Part shown: positions 1-9,277 of the stretch, piece after piece
How positions within the stretch are numbered: the first letter of the stretch is position 1
Layout of the letters: the number at the start of each line of letters is the position of its first letter
Source: Phreatobacter sp.
GTDB lineage: Bacteria > Pseudomonadota > Alphaproteobacteria > Rhizobiales > Phreatobacteraceae
NCBI RefSeq assembly: GCF_027532945.1
Contig: NZ_JAPZTZ010000013.1
Coordinates: 98,191 to 162,190, forward strand
Reading direction: 5' to 3'
DNA: 64,000 nucleotides
Notes under the pieces: generated by a model
Seen by the model: the letters and a program-made list of their open reading frames with translations, nothing else
Told to the model about the DNA's origin: nothing
Database searches by the model: none
Position numbers and translations under genes: made by a program

Positions 1-1
1 C

Positions 2-850
2 TGCTTCCTCGGCCTGTCGCGGAAGCTGGAACTGGTGGTCGCCCGGGCCGCCGGGCTCTCCGCCTGGCAGTTCCTCTCGCCCGCCATCGTCGTGGCGCTG
101 CTGCTCGGCGTCTTCGCCGCCCTGGTCTACAACCCCGTCGCCTCGGACTTCCGCGAACGCGGCGTGAGGCTGGAGTCGCAGCTTTTCGGGCGCAACCTGT
201 CGGAACAGCGCACCAATTTCTGGCTCCGCCAGGCTACACCGGGCGGCCAGGCCGTCATCAACGCCGCCTCGGCCATGGATCGCGGCCAGCGGCTGAGCGG
301 TGTCAGCATCCTCGTCTACGACACCGACGGCCATTTCAAGGAACGCATCGACGCCGACGGGGCCGAACTCGGCGATGGCTACTGGCTGCTCAACCGGGCG
401 CGGGTGACGCCGGTCGGCGCCGAGCCGGTGAACCATGACACCTACAGGCTGGCGACGCGGCTGACCGCCGAGCAGGTCCGGCAGAGCTTCGTCATGCCCG
501 AGCAGGTGTCGTTCTGGGAGCTTCCACAGTTCATCGAACTCGCCCGCCGCTCCGGCCTGCCAGTGGCCCGTTTCGAGCTTCAGTACCAGCTCCTGCTCGC
601 CCGGCCCCTCCTCCTGGTGGCCATGGTGCTGGTGGCTGCCGCAGCGTCCTTGCGGTTCGCGCGCCTCGGCGGATTGGGCCGGACAATTCTCGGTGGCGTG
701 GTCGCCGGATTTTTGCTTTACGTGGGTTCCGAACTCGCGGGCAATCTGGGGCGCTCGAATCTCGTGCCCCCGGTCCTGGCCGCGTGGTCGCCGGCATTCA
801 TCGGTGCGTTGATGGGTTTCATGGTTCTACTGAAGCAGGAGGACGGCTGA
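2..850 (+). CDS. lptG: LptG, LPS export ABC transporter permease (5'-truncated by window edge)
   Basis: Inner-membrane permease that, with LptF and LptB2, extracts lipopolysaccharide and drives it toward LptC/LptA. The reading frame is open from the first bases, so the start lies upstream of the window; about 282 residues are visible against roughly 360 in the family. The text shows the conserved N-terminal-domain ending (LSRKLELVVARAAGLS), a transmembrane helix, a periplasmic beta-jellyroll region, then three C-terminal helices ending in LLKQEDG. The stop TGA shares its last base with the lptD start (TGATG), so the two are translationally coupled. Context with lptD makes LptG rather than LptF the likely identity. 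Confidence 0.9.
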   Translation, partial: CFLGLSRKLELVVARAAGLSAWQFLSPAIVVALLLGVFAALVYNPVASDFRERGVRLESQLFGRNLSEQRTNFWLRQATPGGQAVINAASAMDRGQRLSGVSILVYDTDGHFKERIDADGAELGDGYWLLNRARVTPVGAEPVNHDTYRLATRLTAEQVRQSFVMPEQVSFWELPQFIELARRSGLPVARFELQYQLLLARPLLLVAMVLVAAAASLRFARLGGLGRTILGGVVAGFLLYVGSELAGNLGRSNLVPPVLAAWSPAFIGALMGFMVLLKQEDG

Positions 851-3459
851 TGCTTCGCTCAGCAAGCCGCCCTAAGGCTTCCACGACCCGAATCGCCCGC
901 TCTGCCCTGACTGCGGCCGCCAGCCTGATGGTGCTGGCCGCCGCAGCGGGCGGACTTGCACCCGCGCGCGCGCAGAACGCCGCCGATCCGGCGGAACGCC
1001 GTCTCTTCATCCTCGACCCCACGCAGATCCAGAACCAGCCGCAGGTTCGCTCTCCGGTAGCTCCCGCAACGGTCGCCCCCGGCGCCGGTCTCGGCTTCAC
1101 CCGCACCGAGCGCGGCGCGCCGATGCAGGTCAATGCCGGGCAGATGGTCTACGAGGAGCAGAGCGGCCGGGTTTCAGCCCGCGGCAGCGTCCAGATCTAT
1201 TATGACGGCCGCACCATCGAGGCCGACGTCGTCACCTATGACCAGCGGTCGGGCCGCGTCCGGGCGACCGGCAATGTGCGCATCACCGAGCCATCGGGCG
1301 TCATTGCCCATGCGCAGGACATGGAGTTCGACCAGCAGTTCACGCAGGGCTTCGTGCGCTCGCTGAACATCGAGACGCCGGACCGCCGCTTCATCGGCGC
1401 GGCGGAGGTGACGCGCGAGAACGGCGACACCACGATCTTCGAGCGGGCGACGTACACGGCGTGCGACTCCTGCCGCGCCGACCAGTCGAAGCCGCCGACC
1501 TGGACGATCAAGGCCAAGCGGATCATCCATCGGGAATCCGAGCGGACCATCTATTTCGAGGATGGCCGCTTCGAGATGTTCGGCATCCCGATCGCCTATA
1601 TGCCGCGCTTCTGGGCACCGGATCCGACCGTCCGCAAGGCCTCCGGCTTCCTCATGCCCGGCATCTCCGGCTCCAACCGCACCGGCATCGGCGTCGAGGT
1701 TCCCTATTTCTGGAACATCCAGCCGAACTACGACCTGCTCATTGCGCCGCGCTACTACGCCCGGCAGGGCTTCATGCCTGTCGTCGAGTGGCGGCATGGC
1801 TTCGAGAGCGGCTACTACACGATCCGCGCCGCCGGCATCCGCCAGAACGATCCGGGCGTCTTCACCTATTCGAACGGCACGAACGAGGTCGGCAACCGCG
1901 AGTTCCGCGGCATCATCCACACGACCGGCATCTACCGGCTGACCGAGCGCTGGTCGGTGGGCTGGGACCTCAACCTGATGTCCGACACGGCCTTCCTGCG
2001 GGACTACTCGCTGATGCTGCCGGGCCAGACGGAGGCCAATTCCAGGTTGTTCCTGCGTGGGCAGGGCCCGCGCAGCTGGTTCGACCTGTCGACGACGCGC
2101 TATGTCGGCATCACCGCGACCGACACCGACAACAAGATCCTGCCGACCACCCATCCGGTGCTCGACTATTTCAAGGTGCTCGACCAGTCAGTGGCCGGCG
2201 GCGAGGTGTCCTGGCGCACCAGCGTCGTCAGCCTTACGCGCGAGGCAGCGGATGCGTCGCGGCGCAATCCGCTCGCTGATCCCCTTGTTGTTTGCAACCG
2301 CAATGTTGCCAACAGCGTCACGCCCGCCAACTGCCTGGTGAACGGCATCGACGGCCTCTATTCGCGCGCCTCGGCCGAGGTCGCCTGGCGCCGCCGCATC
2401 ATTGACGGCATGGGCCAGGTCTGGGAGCCCTTCGTCTCGGCTCGCGGCGACGTGACTTATCATCAGCTGAAGGACAACAGCGCCGTCCTCGGCTCGTTCT
2501 CGCGCCTCGCCCAGGACGACCGCGTCTACACGCGCTTCATGCCGACGGTCGGCATCACCTACCGCTATCCGTGGATCGCCGCGAACCCCTATGGCACGAC
2601 CACGATCGAGCCGGTGGTGCAGTTCATCGCCCGCCCGAACGAGACGAATATCGGCAACATCCCCAACGAGGATGCCCAGAGCCTCGTCTTCGACGACACC
2701 AACCTGTTCCAGGCCAACAAGTTCTCGGGTTGGGACCGCGTCGAGGGCGGCGGCCGGATGAACTACGGCCTCAACCTCACCCACCGCTTCACCAACGGTT
2801 CGACGGTGAACGTGCTGTTCGGCCAGTCGCTCCACCTGTTCGGGATCAACTCCTTCACCTCGGGCGCCATCAACGACATGGCCTCGACCGGTGCCAATTC
2901 GGGCCTCGACAAGCCGCGGTCCGACTATGTGGCGCGCATCCAGTACCAGATCGACCGCAACTTCCGTCTCTCGGCCCGCGGCCGCTTCGACGAGCGGACC
3001 TTCGCCATTCAGCGCGGCGAGTTCGACGCCACCGGCCGCTTCGGCGATTTCGCGCTGACCGGCACCTTCGGCTATCTCGCCCCGCAGCCGCTGCTCGGCT
3101 ACCAGGTGGCGCGCAGCTCGGTCGGCGCCGCGATGTCCTATTCGCTCACCCAGACCCTCACGGTCTATGGTGCGGCGCGCTTTGCCTTCCAGCGGCAGAA
3201 CCTCGCGGCAACCGGCGTCGCCGACCTTGCCGAGAAGAACAAGGTTGAGGGTCTCACCGTCGGCGTGAACTATCTCGACGATGCCATGCAGCTCGGCTTC
3301 TACTATTCCCGTGACTTCGCCGCCGAGGTGGTGACGCAGGGCGCCGTCACCTCGACGCGCGACGTCCACCGCTTCATGTTCCGGTTCAACCTGCGGACGA
3401 TCGGCGAGCTGACGCTGTCGCAGAACGTCTCGAACTGGTTCAATCCCCCCTCGCAATGA
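850..3459 (+). CDS. lptD: LptD, outer-membrane LPS assembly protein
   Basis: Outer-membrane beta-barrel that, with LptE, inserts LPS into the outer leaflet. I chose the ATG at 850, overlapping the lptG stop, over in-frame starts further upstream because it gives a normal signal peptide (hydrophobic run around residues 15-40 ending in PARAQ). The mature protein has an OstA/LptA-like N-terminal jellyroll (VNAGQMVYEEQSGRVSARGS and repeats) followed by a long barrel with many aromatic-alternating strands; 869 residues fits alphaproteobacterial LptD. It lies in the conserved order lptG-lptD-surA-pdxA-rsmA. Confidence 0.95.
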   Translation: MLRSASRPKASTTRIARSALTAAASLMVLAAAAGGLAPARAQNAADPAERRLFILDPTQIQNQPQVRSPVAPATVAPGAGLGFTRTERGAPMQVNAGQMVYEEQSGRVSARGSVQIYYDGRTIEADVVTYDQRSGRVRATGNVRITEPSGVIAHAQDMEFDQQFTQGFVRSLNIETPDRRFIGAAEVTRENGDTTIFERATYTACDSCRADQSKPPTWTIKAKRIIHRESERTIYFEDGRFEMFGIPIAYMPRFWAPDPTVRKASGFLMPGISGSNRTGIGVEVPYFWNIQPNYDLLIAPRYYARQGFMPVVEWRHGFESGYYTIRAAGIRQNDPGVFTYSNGTNEVGNREFRGIIHTTGIYRLTERWSVGWDLNLMSDTAFLRDYSLMLPGQTEANSRLFLRGQGPRSWFDLSTTRYVGITATDTDNKILPTTHPVLDYFKVLDQSVAGGEVSWRTSVVSLTREAADASRRNPLADPLVVCNRNVANSVTPANCLVNGIDGLYSRASAEVAWRRRIIDGMGQVWEPFVSARGDVTYHQLKDNSAVLGSFSRLAQDDRVYTRFMPTVGITYRYPWIAANPYGTTTIEPVVQFIARPNETNIGNIPNEDAQSLVFDDTNLFQANKFSGWDRVEGGGRMNYGLNLTHRFTNGSTVNVLFGQSLHLFGINSFTSGAINDMASTGANSGLDKPRSDYVARIQYQIDRNFRLSARGRFDERTFAIQRGEFDATGRFGDFALTGTFGYLAPQPLLGYQVARSSVGAAMSYSLTQTLTVYGAARFAFQRQNLAATGVADLAEKNKVEGLTVGVNYLDDAMQLGFYYSRDFAAEVVTQGAVTSTRDVHRFMFRFNLRTIGELTLSQNVSNWFNPPSQ

Positions 3460-3538
3460 ACCGCCTGCCCTGATTGCGCCACCCTCTTGGGCGAGGCAGC
3501 AGGCTCGTGACCCGTCAACGTCCAAGGAGGCGCCCGCC

Positions 3539-4504
3539 ATGTCGTCCGTGCGACCCTTGCCTTTCCGGCCCCTCGCCATCACCGCCCTTGCCCTGGCGCT
3601 CACCGCTGGCATTGGCGCCCCGTCCCCGGCCCGCGCCCAGGAGGGCCGCGTCATCGCGACGATCGGTGGCATCCCGATCACCAGCTTCGACATCCCGCAG
3701 CGCCAGCGGCTGCTGCAGATCCGCGAGGGCCGGCCGCATTCCGCCGAGCAGGCGCTCCAGGACCTGATCAACGACCGCATCAAGTTCGCCGAGGCTCGCC
3801 GCTTCCGCGTCGAGGCCAACGAGCAGCAGGTCGAGCAGGCTTATGCCCAGGTCGCCCAGCGGTCCGGCATCGATCCGCGCGGCTTCGACGCGGTGCTGCG
3901 CTCGCAGGGGATCGAGCCGCGCGTCTACAGGGGCAAGCTGCGCGCTGACCTCTCCTGGTCGAACCTCATCGGCGCCCGGTATGGTCGCACCATCTTCATC
4001 ACCGATACCCAGCTCGTCGACGCCCTGAACCGGCGCCAGGGCGCCGCCCGCCCGATGAACTACGTGCTGCGGCCGGTGGTGCTGCTGGTGCCAGCCAATG
4101 CGCCGCCAGCCGTCGTGCAGCGCCGCATGGGCGAGGCGAATGCCCTGCGCGCCCGTTTCTCCAGCTGCGCCACAGACATGGAGCAGGTTTCGCGCCTGCC
4201 GGATTCGGCGTCGCGCGAGCAGTTCCGCCGCCTCGGCTCGGACCTTAGCCCGGCCTTCCGCCAGCTGCTCGACCAGACGGCGGTGGGCAAGCTCACGCCG
4301 CCGAGCCGCACCAGCCAGGGCATCGAGATGATCGCCGTCTGCTCCAAGGAGGAGGCGAGCACCAGCGACACCGCCGCGCGCAACCAGGTGCGCGAGGAAA
4401 TGACCACGGCGGAGATGCGGCGCATCTCCGAGGCCTATCTGGCGCGGCTGCGCCAGAACGCGGTCATCAATTACCGTGACGGCCGCGACGCGCCGCGCCG
4501 CTGA
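3539..4504 (+). CDS. surA: SurA-type periplasmic chaperone / peptidylprolyl isomerase-like protein
   Basis: Probable periplasmic chaperone for outer-membrane proteins such as the adjacent LptD. A signal peptide covers about residues 1-33 (ends ARAQ). A SurA N-terminal domain follows (IATIGGIPITSFDIPQR, then the ALQDLINDRIKFAEARR helix). The part from about residue 160 looks like a single degenerate parvulin domain ending in the family-like GIEMIAVCSKEE. At 321 residues it is shorter than two-parvulin SurA (about 430). AAGGAGG sits just upstream of the ATG. Assignment rests on the N-domain and the lptD-pdxA context; isomerase activity is uncertain. Confidence 0.82.
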   Translation: MSSVRPLPFRPLAITALALALTAGIGAPSPARAQEGRVIATIGGIPITSFDIPQRQRLLQIREGRPHSAEQALQDLINDRIKFAEARRFRVEANEQQVEQAYAQVAQRSGIDPRGFDAVLRSQGIEPRVYRGKLRADLSWSNLIGARYGRTIFITDTQLVDALNRRQGAARPMNYVLRPVVLLVPANAPPAVVQRRMGEANALRARFSSCATDMEQVSRLPDSASREQFRRLGSDLSPAFRQLLDQTAVGKLTPPSRTSQGIEMIAVCSKEEASTSDTAARNQVREEMTTAEMRRISEAYLARLRQNAVINYRDGRDAPRR

Positions 4505-4509
4505 TCCTG

Positions 4510-5520
4510 ATGCAGCTACCCCTCGCCATCTCCATGGGGGAGCCGGCCGGCATCGGTCCGGACATCGCCCTCATGGCCTGGCGGGACAGGGCGAGCCATC
4601 GCCTGCCGCCCTTCTACGTCATCGGTGACGCCGCCCTGATGGAGTCGCGCGCCGCCCGGCTCGGCATCGGCGTGCCGATCGTGCCCTGCCTGCCCGAGGA
4701 GACGTACGACACCTTCGCCTTCGGCCTGCCCGTGCTCGACATCGGCGAGGGCATCGACGACCGGCCGGGCCAGGCGACGCCGGAGACCGGCGGCGTGGTG
4801 ATCGAGGCAATCCGCACCGGCGTCGAGCATATCCGCGCGGGTCGGGCTGGCGCCATCGTCACCGCGCCGATCTCGAAGGCGGTGCTGGCCGCCGCCGGCT
4901 TCAGCCATCCCGGTCACACCGAATTCCTCGGCGAGCTCGCCCGCACCTTCCGCGTCGGGCCGGTGCGCCCGGTCATGATGATCTGGAGCGAGAGCCTCGC
5001 CGTCGTTCCGGTCACGATCCACATCCCACTCGCGGCCGTGCCAGAGCGGCTGACCACCAATCTCATCGTCGAGACCGGCGCTATCGTCGCCCACGACCTC
5101 GTCGCCAGGTTCGGCATCGCGCGCCCGCGCCTCGCAGTCTGCGGCCTCAACCCCCATGCCGGCGAGGGCGGGCTGATCGGCCGCGAGGACATCGAGATCG
5201 TCGCCCCCGCCGTCGCCGAGCTCAACCGCATCGGCATCGCGGCCACCGGCCCGCATCCCGCCGATACGCTGTTCCATCCGGCGGCGCGCGAGACCTACGA
5301 CGCCGTGCTCGGCATGTATCATGACCAGGTGCTGGCGCCGGTGAAGACCATCGCCTTTGACGAGGGCGTCAATATCACGCTGGGCCTGCCCTTCATCCGG
5401 ACCTCGCCGGACCACGGCACGGCCTATGGGCTCGCCGGCACCGGCACGGCGCGGCCGTCCAGCATGATCCAGGCGATTGCCCTGGCGGGCCGGCTCGCGG
5501 CACGGAAGGGTGCGGCTTGA
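4510..5520 (+). CDS. pdxA: PdxA, 4-hydroxythreonine-4-phosphate dehydrogenase
   Basis: Catalyses the NAD-dependent oxidation of 4-phosphohydroxy-L-threonine in the DXP-dependent vitamin B6 pathway. Family motifs are visible along the whole length: [16 protein letters not shown] near the N terminus, [20 protein letters not shown] with the metal-binding histidine, [19 protein letters not shown], and the C-terminal [19 protein letters not shown] with metal ligands. Length 336 is typical. It starts five bases after surA and its stop overlaps the rsmA start, so all three are probably one transcript. Confidence 0.95.
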   Translation: MQLPLAISMGEPAGIGPDIALMAWRDRASHRLPPFYVIGDAALMESRAARLGIGVPIVPCLPEETYDTFAFGLPVLDIGEGIDDRPGQATPETGGVVIEAIRTGVEHIRAGRAGAIVTAPISKAVLAAAGFSHPGHTEFLGELARTFRVGPVRPVMMIWSESLAVVPVTIHIPLAAVPERLTTNLIVETGAIVAHDLVARFGIARPRLAVCGLNPHAGEGGLIGREDIEIVAPAVAELNRIGIAATGPHPADTLFHPAARETYDAVLGMYHDQVLAPVKTIAFDEGVNITLGLPFIRTSPDHGTAYGLAGTGTARPSSMIQAIALAGRLAARKGAA

Positions 5521-6353
5521 GCGCCATCGATGACCTGCCGCCCCTGCGCGAGGTGATCGCCCGCCACGGGTTGATGGCGAAGAAGGCGCTCGGCCAGAAC
5601 TTCCTGCTCGACCTCAACCTGACGAGCCGTATCGCACGGGCCTCCGGGCCGCTGGAGGGTGCGACCGTCGTCGAGGTCGGTCCCGGACCCGGCGGCCTCA
5701 CACGGGCCCTGCTCGCAGGCGGCGCCCGCGTCATCGCCATCGAGCGCGATGCGCGCTGCCTTCCCGCCCTTGCCGAGATCGCGGCCGCCTATCCGGGCCG
5801 GCTCGAGGTCATCGAGGGCGATGCGCTGAAGGTGGATTTCGCCGCGCTGGCCGGCGGCGCGCCGGCCCGCATCGTCGCCAACCTGCCCTACAATGTCGGC
5901 ACCAGCCTGCTCACCGGCTGGCTGACCGGCGAGGCCTGGCCGCCCTGGTATCAGTCGCTGACGCTGATGTTCCAGAAGGAGGTGGCACAGCGCATCGTCG
6001 CCCCGCCGGGCGCGGAGGCCTATGGCCGGCTCGGCGTTCTCGCGGGCTGGCGCACGACTGCGAAGATGGTGTTCGACGTCGCCCCGTCAGCCTTCGTGCC
6101 GCCGCCGAAGATCACCTCGACCGTGGTGCATCTCGTGCCGCGGCCAGAGCCCCTCGCCTGCCCGGTCAAGGCGCTGGAGCGCGTCACGCTCGCCGCCTTC
6201 GGCCAGCGCCGCAAGATGATCCGCCAGAGCCTCAAGGGCCTCGGTCGCGACCCGATGCCGCTGATCGAGGAAGCGGGGCTCGACCCGACCGAGCGGGCGG
6301 AGAACCTCACCATCGCCGATTTCTGCAGGCTGGCCCAGCTTACCGCTGGGTGA
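5517..6353 (+). CDS. rsmA: RsmA/KsgA, 16S rRNA (adenine1518-N6/1519-N6)-dimethyltransferase
   Basis: Dimethylates the two adjacent adenines in helix 45 of 16S rRNA late in small-subunit assembly. The protein begins with the family's [11 protein letters not shown] motif, then SAM-binding motif I ([16 protein letters not shown]) and the catalytic NLPYNV motif. Length 278 is normal. The start appears to be TTG at 5517, overlapping the pdxA TGA by two bases (TTGA); no ATG in this frame precedes the conserved region except the later LMAKKALG, which would remove family sequence. Coupling to pdxA is therefore likely. Confidence 0.95.
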   Translation: MSAIDDLPPLREVIARHGLMAKKALGQNFLLDLNLTSRIARASGPLEGATVVEVGPGPGGLTRALLAGGARVIAIERDARCLPALAEIAAAYPGRLEVIEGDALKVDFAALAGGAPARIVANLPYNVGTSLLTGWLTGEAWPPWYQSLTLMFQKEVAQRIVAPPGAEAYGRLGVLAGWRTTAKMVFDVAPSAFVPPPKITSTVVHLVPRPEPLACPVKALERVTLAAFGQRRKMIRQSLKGLGRDPMPLIEEAGLDPTERAENLTIADFCRLAQLTAG

Positions 6354-6359
6354 ACGCGG

Positions 6360-7031
6360 TCAGCTGGGAATACGGCCGTTCCCCAGGATCACGTCGAGAT
6401 CCCGTCCGAGTTCGGCGATCAGCGCCTCGAGCTTCGGGCGGCGGCGCTGCTTCAGCCGCTCGGCGTGGAGAATGGCGCGCAGCTCGGCGAAGGCGCGGCC
6501 GAGATCGTCATTGACCAGGATGTAGTCGAAATCCGCCCAGTGGCCGATCTCGTCGCGCGCCGTGCGCAGGCGCTTGAGGATGGCCGCGTCGTCATCGCTG
6601 GCGCGGCGCTTGAGGCGGGCGATCTGCTCGGCGACCGAGGGCGGCAGCAGGAAGACCGTCGCCATGTCCTCGCGCACCATGGCGGCAAGCTGGCGGACAC
6701 CTGCGACGTCGATGTCGAAGAGCACGTCCTTGCCGGCGGCGAGCGCGTCCTCCACCGCCTTGCGGGGCGTGCCGTAGCAATTGCCGTGGACCTCGGCCCA
6801 TTCGAGGAGGTCACCCGCCTCGCGCATCCGCTCGAAAGCCGGACGGTCGACGAAGTGGTAGTGGACGCCGTCGATCTCGTCCTTGCGGCGGGCGCGCGTC
6901 GTCACCGAGACCGACAGGGCGATCTCCGTCTCCTCCTGCAGGAGCTGGCGCGTCAGGGTCGATTTCCCCGCGCCGGAGGGCGAGGTGAGGATGAGCATGA
7001 GGCCGCGGCGGGCCGTGACGGGATCGGCCAT
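6360..7031 (-). CDS. gmk: Guanylate kinase
   Basis: Phosphorylates GMP to GDP using ATP. The P-loop SPSGAGKS lies at residues 17-24, followed by the GMP-binding SVTTRARRKDEIDGVHYHF region and the lid and core segments (RLKRRASDDDAAILKRL). The 223-residue length is typical. It is convergent with rsmA six bases away and follows yicC on the minus strand with a two-base gap, the usual yicC-gmk pairing. Confidence 0.95.
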   Translation of the reverse strand: MADPVTARRGLMLILTSPSGAGKSTLTRQLLQEETEIALSVSVTTRARRKDEIDGVHYHFVDRPAFERMREAGDLLEWAEVHGNCYGTPRKAVEDALAAGKDVLFDIDVAGVRQLAAMVREDMATVFLLPPSVAEQIARLKRRASDDDAAILKRLRTARDEIGHWADFDYILVNDDLGRAFAELRAILHAERLKQRRRPKLEALIAELGRDLDVILGNGRIPS

Positions 7032-7033
7032 GG

Positions 7034-7921
7034 CTACTCCAGGTTCTGGACCTGCTCGCGGAACTGCTCGACCACCGCCTTGAGCGCGAGACCGGTGGAG
7101 GTCAGCGTCACGTCGTTGGACTTCGAGCAGAGCGTGTTGGTCTCGCGGTTGAATTCCTGGGCGAGGAAATCGAGCTTGCGGCCGACCGCGCCGCCACCGG
7201 CGAGCAGCTTGCGGGCGGCGGCGACATGGGCGTCGAGCCGGTCCAGCTCCTCGCGGATATCGGCCTTGGAGGCGACCATCAGCGCCTCCTGATGCAGGCG
7301 GTCCGGATCGAAATTGCGGCCGGGCTCGAGGAGGGCTGCGATCTGCTCGGCGATACGGGCGCGGATCGTCTCCGGACGGCGGCAGGGATTGTCCTCAGCC
7401 TCGGCCTTGAGGGCGGCGATCTCGTCGAGGCGGGCAACAAGCACGGCCTCCAGCGCCCTGCCCTCCTCGCGCCGCATGGCGACGAGACGGGCAAGCGCCG
7501 TGTCGAGACCGGTGAGGATGGCGGCGACGAGCGCGGCACGCTCCTCTTCGGTCTCCTCCGCCTCGACCACGTCGATGACGCCCTTGATGGCGAGGAGGCC
7601 GTCAATGGCGGGGGCGCGGGCGTCGAGTTTCTCAGCGACAAGGCGGGCGGCCTCGACGACCTGGGCGAGCACCGCTTCGTTGACCCGGACCTCGCTGGTG
7701 GCGCCCTCGCGCTTCACGGAGAGTGAGGCGAAGATCGAGCCGCGGGAGACGGCGGCGGCGACGGCCTGGCGGATCGCCGGCTCGGCCGCCTCGATGCTGC
7801 CGGGCAGCCGGAGCTTCACGTCGAGGCCCTTGCTGTTGACCGACTTGATCTCCCAGGCCCAGACGGCCGCTCCCGTCACGCCTTCGGCTCGGGCAAAGCC
7901 CGTCATGCTGGACAGGGCCAT
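7034..7921 (-). CDS. YicC-family protein (putative endoribonuclease)
   Basis: Member of the YicC/YloC family; E. coli YicC has been reported to affect small-RNA turnover as an endoribonuclease. The text shows the family start (SSMTGFARAEG), the IKSVNSKGLDVKLRLP segment, and the C-terminal DUF1732 signature (GRKLDFLAQEFNRETNTL, then KAVVEQFREQVQNLE). Length 295 matches the family. It lies between mltG and gmk on the minus strand, a conserved alphaproteobacterial arrangement. Confidence 0.9.
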   Translation of the reverse strand: MALSSMTGFARAEGVTGAAVWAWEIKSVNSKGLDVKLRLPGSIEAAEPAIRQAVAAAVSRGSIFASLSVKREGATSEVRVNEAVLAQVVEAARLVAEKLDARAPAIDGLLAIKGVIDVVEAEETEEERAALVAAILTGLDTALARLVAMRREEGRALEAVLVARLDEIAALKAEAEDNPCRRPETIRARIAEQIAALLEPGRNFDPDRLHQEALMVASKADIREELDRLDAHVAAARKLLAGGGAVGRKLDFLAQEFNRETNTLCSKSNDVTLTSTGLALKAVVEQFREQVQNLE

Positions 7922-7992
7922 GGAATCCTCTGGCTCAACCGGTCAGCACGGCGTTACGGTCCGGGCGCTCCGCGGTCAAGCGCCGCAGGGCA

Positions 7993-9198
7993 TCAACGCG
8001 TCGTGCGCGGCGGCGTCGCGGGTGCAGCGGGAGCCGCGTCGGCTGCAGCCGCCGGCGGCGCGGTGCCGCCGCCAGTGCTCGCCGCCTCGCCGCGTTCGCG
8101 CTCGATCCGGCGCCAGTTGGCGACATTGCGGTTGTGCTGCTCCAGCGTCTCGGCGAAGGCGTGGCCGCCGGTGCCGTCGGCGACGAAGAAGATCTCGCGG
8201 TGCCGAGCCGGATTGGCGACGGCCTCCATGGCAGCACGGCCGGGATTGCCGATCGGGGTCGGGGGCAGGCCGTCGATCTGATAGGTGTTGTAGGGCGTCA
8301 GGCGCTGGATATCGGACTGGCTGATGGGCCGGCCAAGGGCGCCGCGGCCGCCGACAATGCCATAGATGATGGTCGGATCCGACTGCAGGCGCATCGGGCG
8401 CGGCAGGGTCAGGCGGTTGATGAAGACGCCGGCGACGCGCGGGCGCTCCTCCGCCTTGCCGGTCTCTTTCTCGACGATAGAGGCGAGCGTGACGAGTTCC
8501 TCCGGCGTGCGCAGCGGCAGGTCGGGCCGGCGGCGCGCCCAGATTTCCTGCAGGCGACGCTGCTGCTCGCGGGTCATCATGTCGACGATCTGCTGCCGGG
8601 TCGTGCCGCGGGTGAAGCGGTAGGTGTCGGGCAGCAGCGAGCCCTCGCGGGGGATGCGCGCAATTTCGCCGGTGAGCACGTCGTTGTCGCGCAGGCGGCC
8701 GACGATCTGCTCGGAGGTCAGGCCCTCGGGAATGGTGACGCGATACTCGATGGCCTTGCCCTCGAGCACGATGGCGAGGGCCTCGGCGGTCGAGGCGCCC
8801 TTGGGGAAGAGATACTCGCCCCACTTCAGGTCGCTGCGCACCCCATAGAGCTGGACGGCGGCCGAGAAGAGCAGCGCGCTGTCGATGACGCCGTTGCGCT
8901 CCAGCGTCTGGGCGACGGTCTCGGCAGTCGAGCCACGCTCGATGAAGACGGCACGGTCCTGCTGCAGCGGTCCGGGCGCGATGAAGGCCTGGCGGGCATA
9001 GAGGAAGGCGGCCATGCCGCCGACCAGCACCACCAGCGCGATGGTGACGATGAGATTGCCGATGACGACCCACTGATTCCGCGCATGGCGCGAGGCCGGC
9101 GGCGGCGGCGGGGCCGCTTCCGGCTCAAGGGCCGCCCGGGGCGACTTCATGGCCTGGCGGGGCCCGTTCTGCGGGGCGTTGCCGGGGGTATCGCTCAT
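7993..9198 (-). CDS. mltG: MltG, endolytic peptidoglycan transglycosylase
   Basis: Inner-membrane lytic transglycosylase thought to cut nascent glycan strands and so set their length. I chose the ATG at 9198 (protein begins MSDTPGNAPQ); the open frame extends upstream but without family sequence. There is a proline-rich cytoplasmic N terminus, one membrane helix at about residues 43-65, a LysM-like region (IERGSTAETVAQTLERNGVI), and the YceG catalytic signature LASIVEKETG with the presumed catalytic Glu near 243. The C terminus carries an Ala/Pro-rich extension. It lies directly downstream of fabF, as in other alphaproteobacteria. Confidence 0.92.
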   Translation of the reverse strand: MSDTPGNAPQNGPRQAMKSPRAALEPEAAPPPPPASRHARNQWVVIGNLIVTIALVVLVGGMAAFLYARQAFIAPGPLQQDRAVFIERGSTAETVAQTLERNGVIDSALLFSAAVQLYGVRSDLKWGEYLFPKGASTAEALAIVLEGKAIEYRVTIPEGLTSEQIVGRLRDNDVLTGEIARIPREGSLLPDTYRFTRGTTRQQIVDMMTREQQRRLQEIWARRRPDLPLRTPEELVTLASIVEKETGKAEERPRVAGVFINRLTLPRPMRLQSDPTIIYGIVGGRGALGRPISQSDIQRLTPYNTYQIDGLPPTPIGNPGRAAMEAVANPARHREIFFVADGTGGHAFAETLEQHNRNVANWRRIERERGEAASTGGGTAPPAAAADAAPAAPATPPRTTR

Positions 9199-9277
9199 GT
9201 CGCTGCGCTCGGCTCGGGATATCGCATCACCGGGGTGAGTGATGCGCAGGGAATGTGGCGAAAGGCGGGTTTCCGCC

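Noticed and set aside
2188..3819. A 543-codon open frame antisense to lptD and surA
   Set aside because: Its sequence is low-complexity (Arg/Ala/Gly/Asp-rich), it has no recognisable domain, and it mirrors two confident genes; long antisense frames are expected at this GC content.
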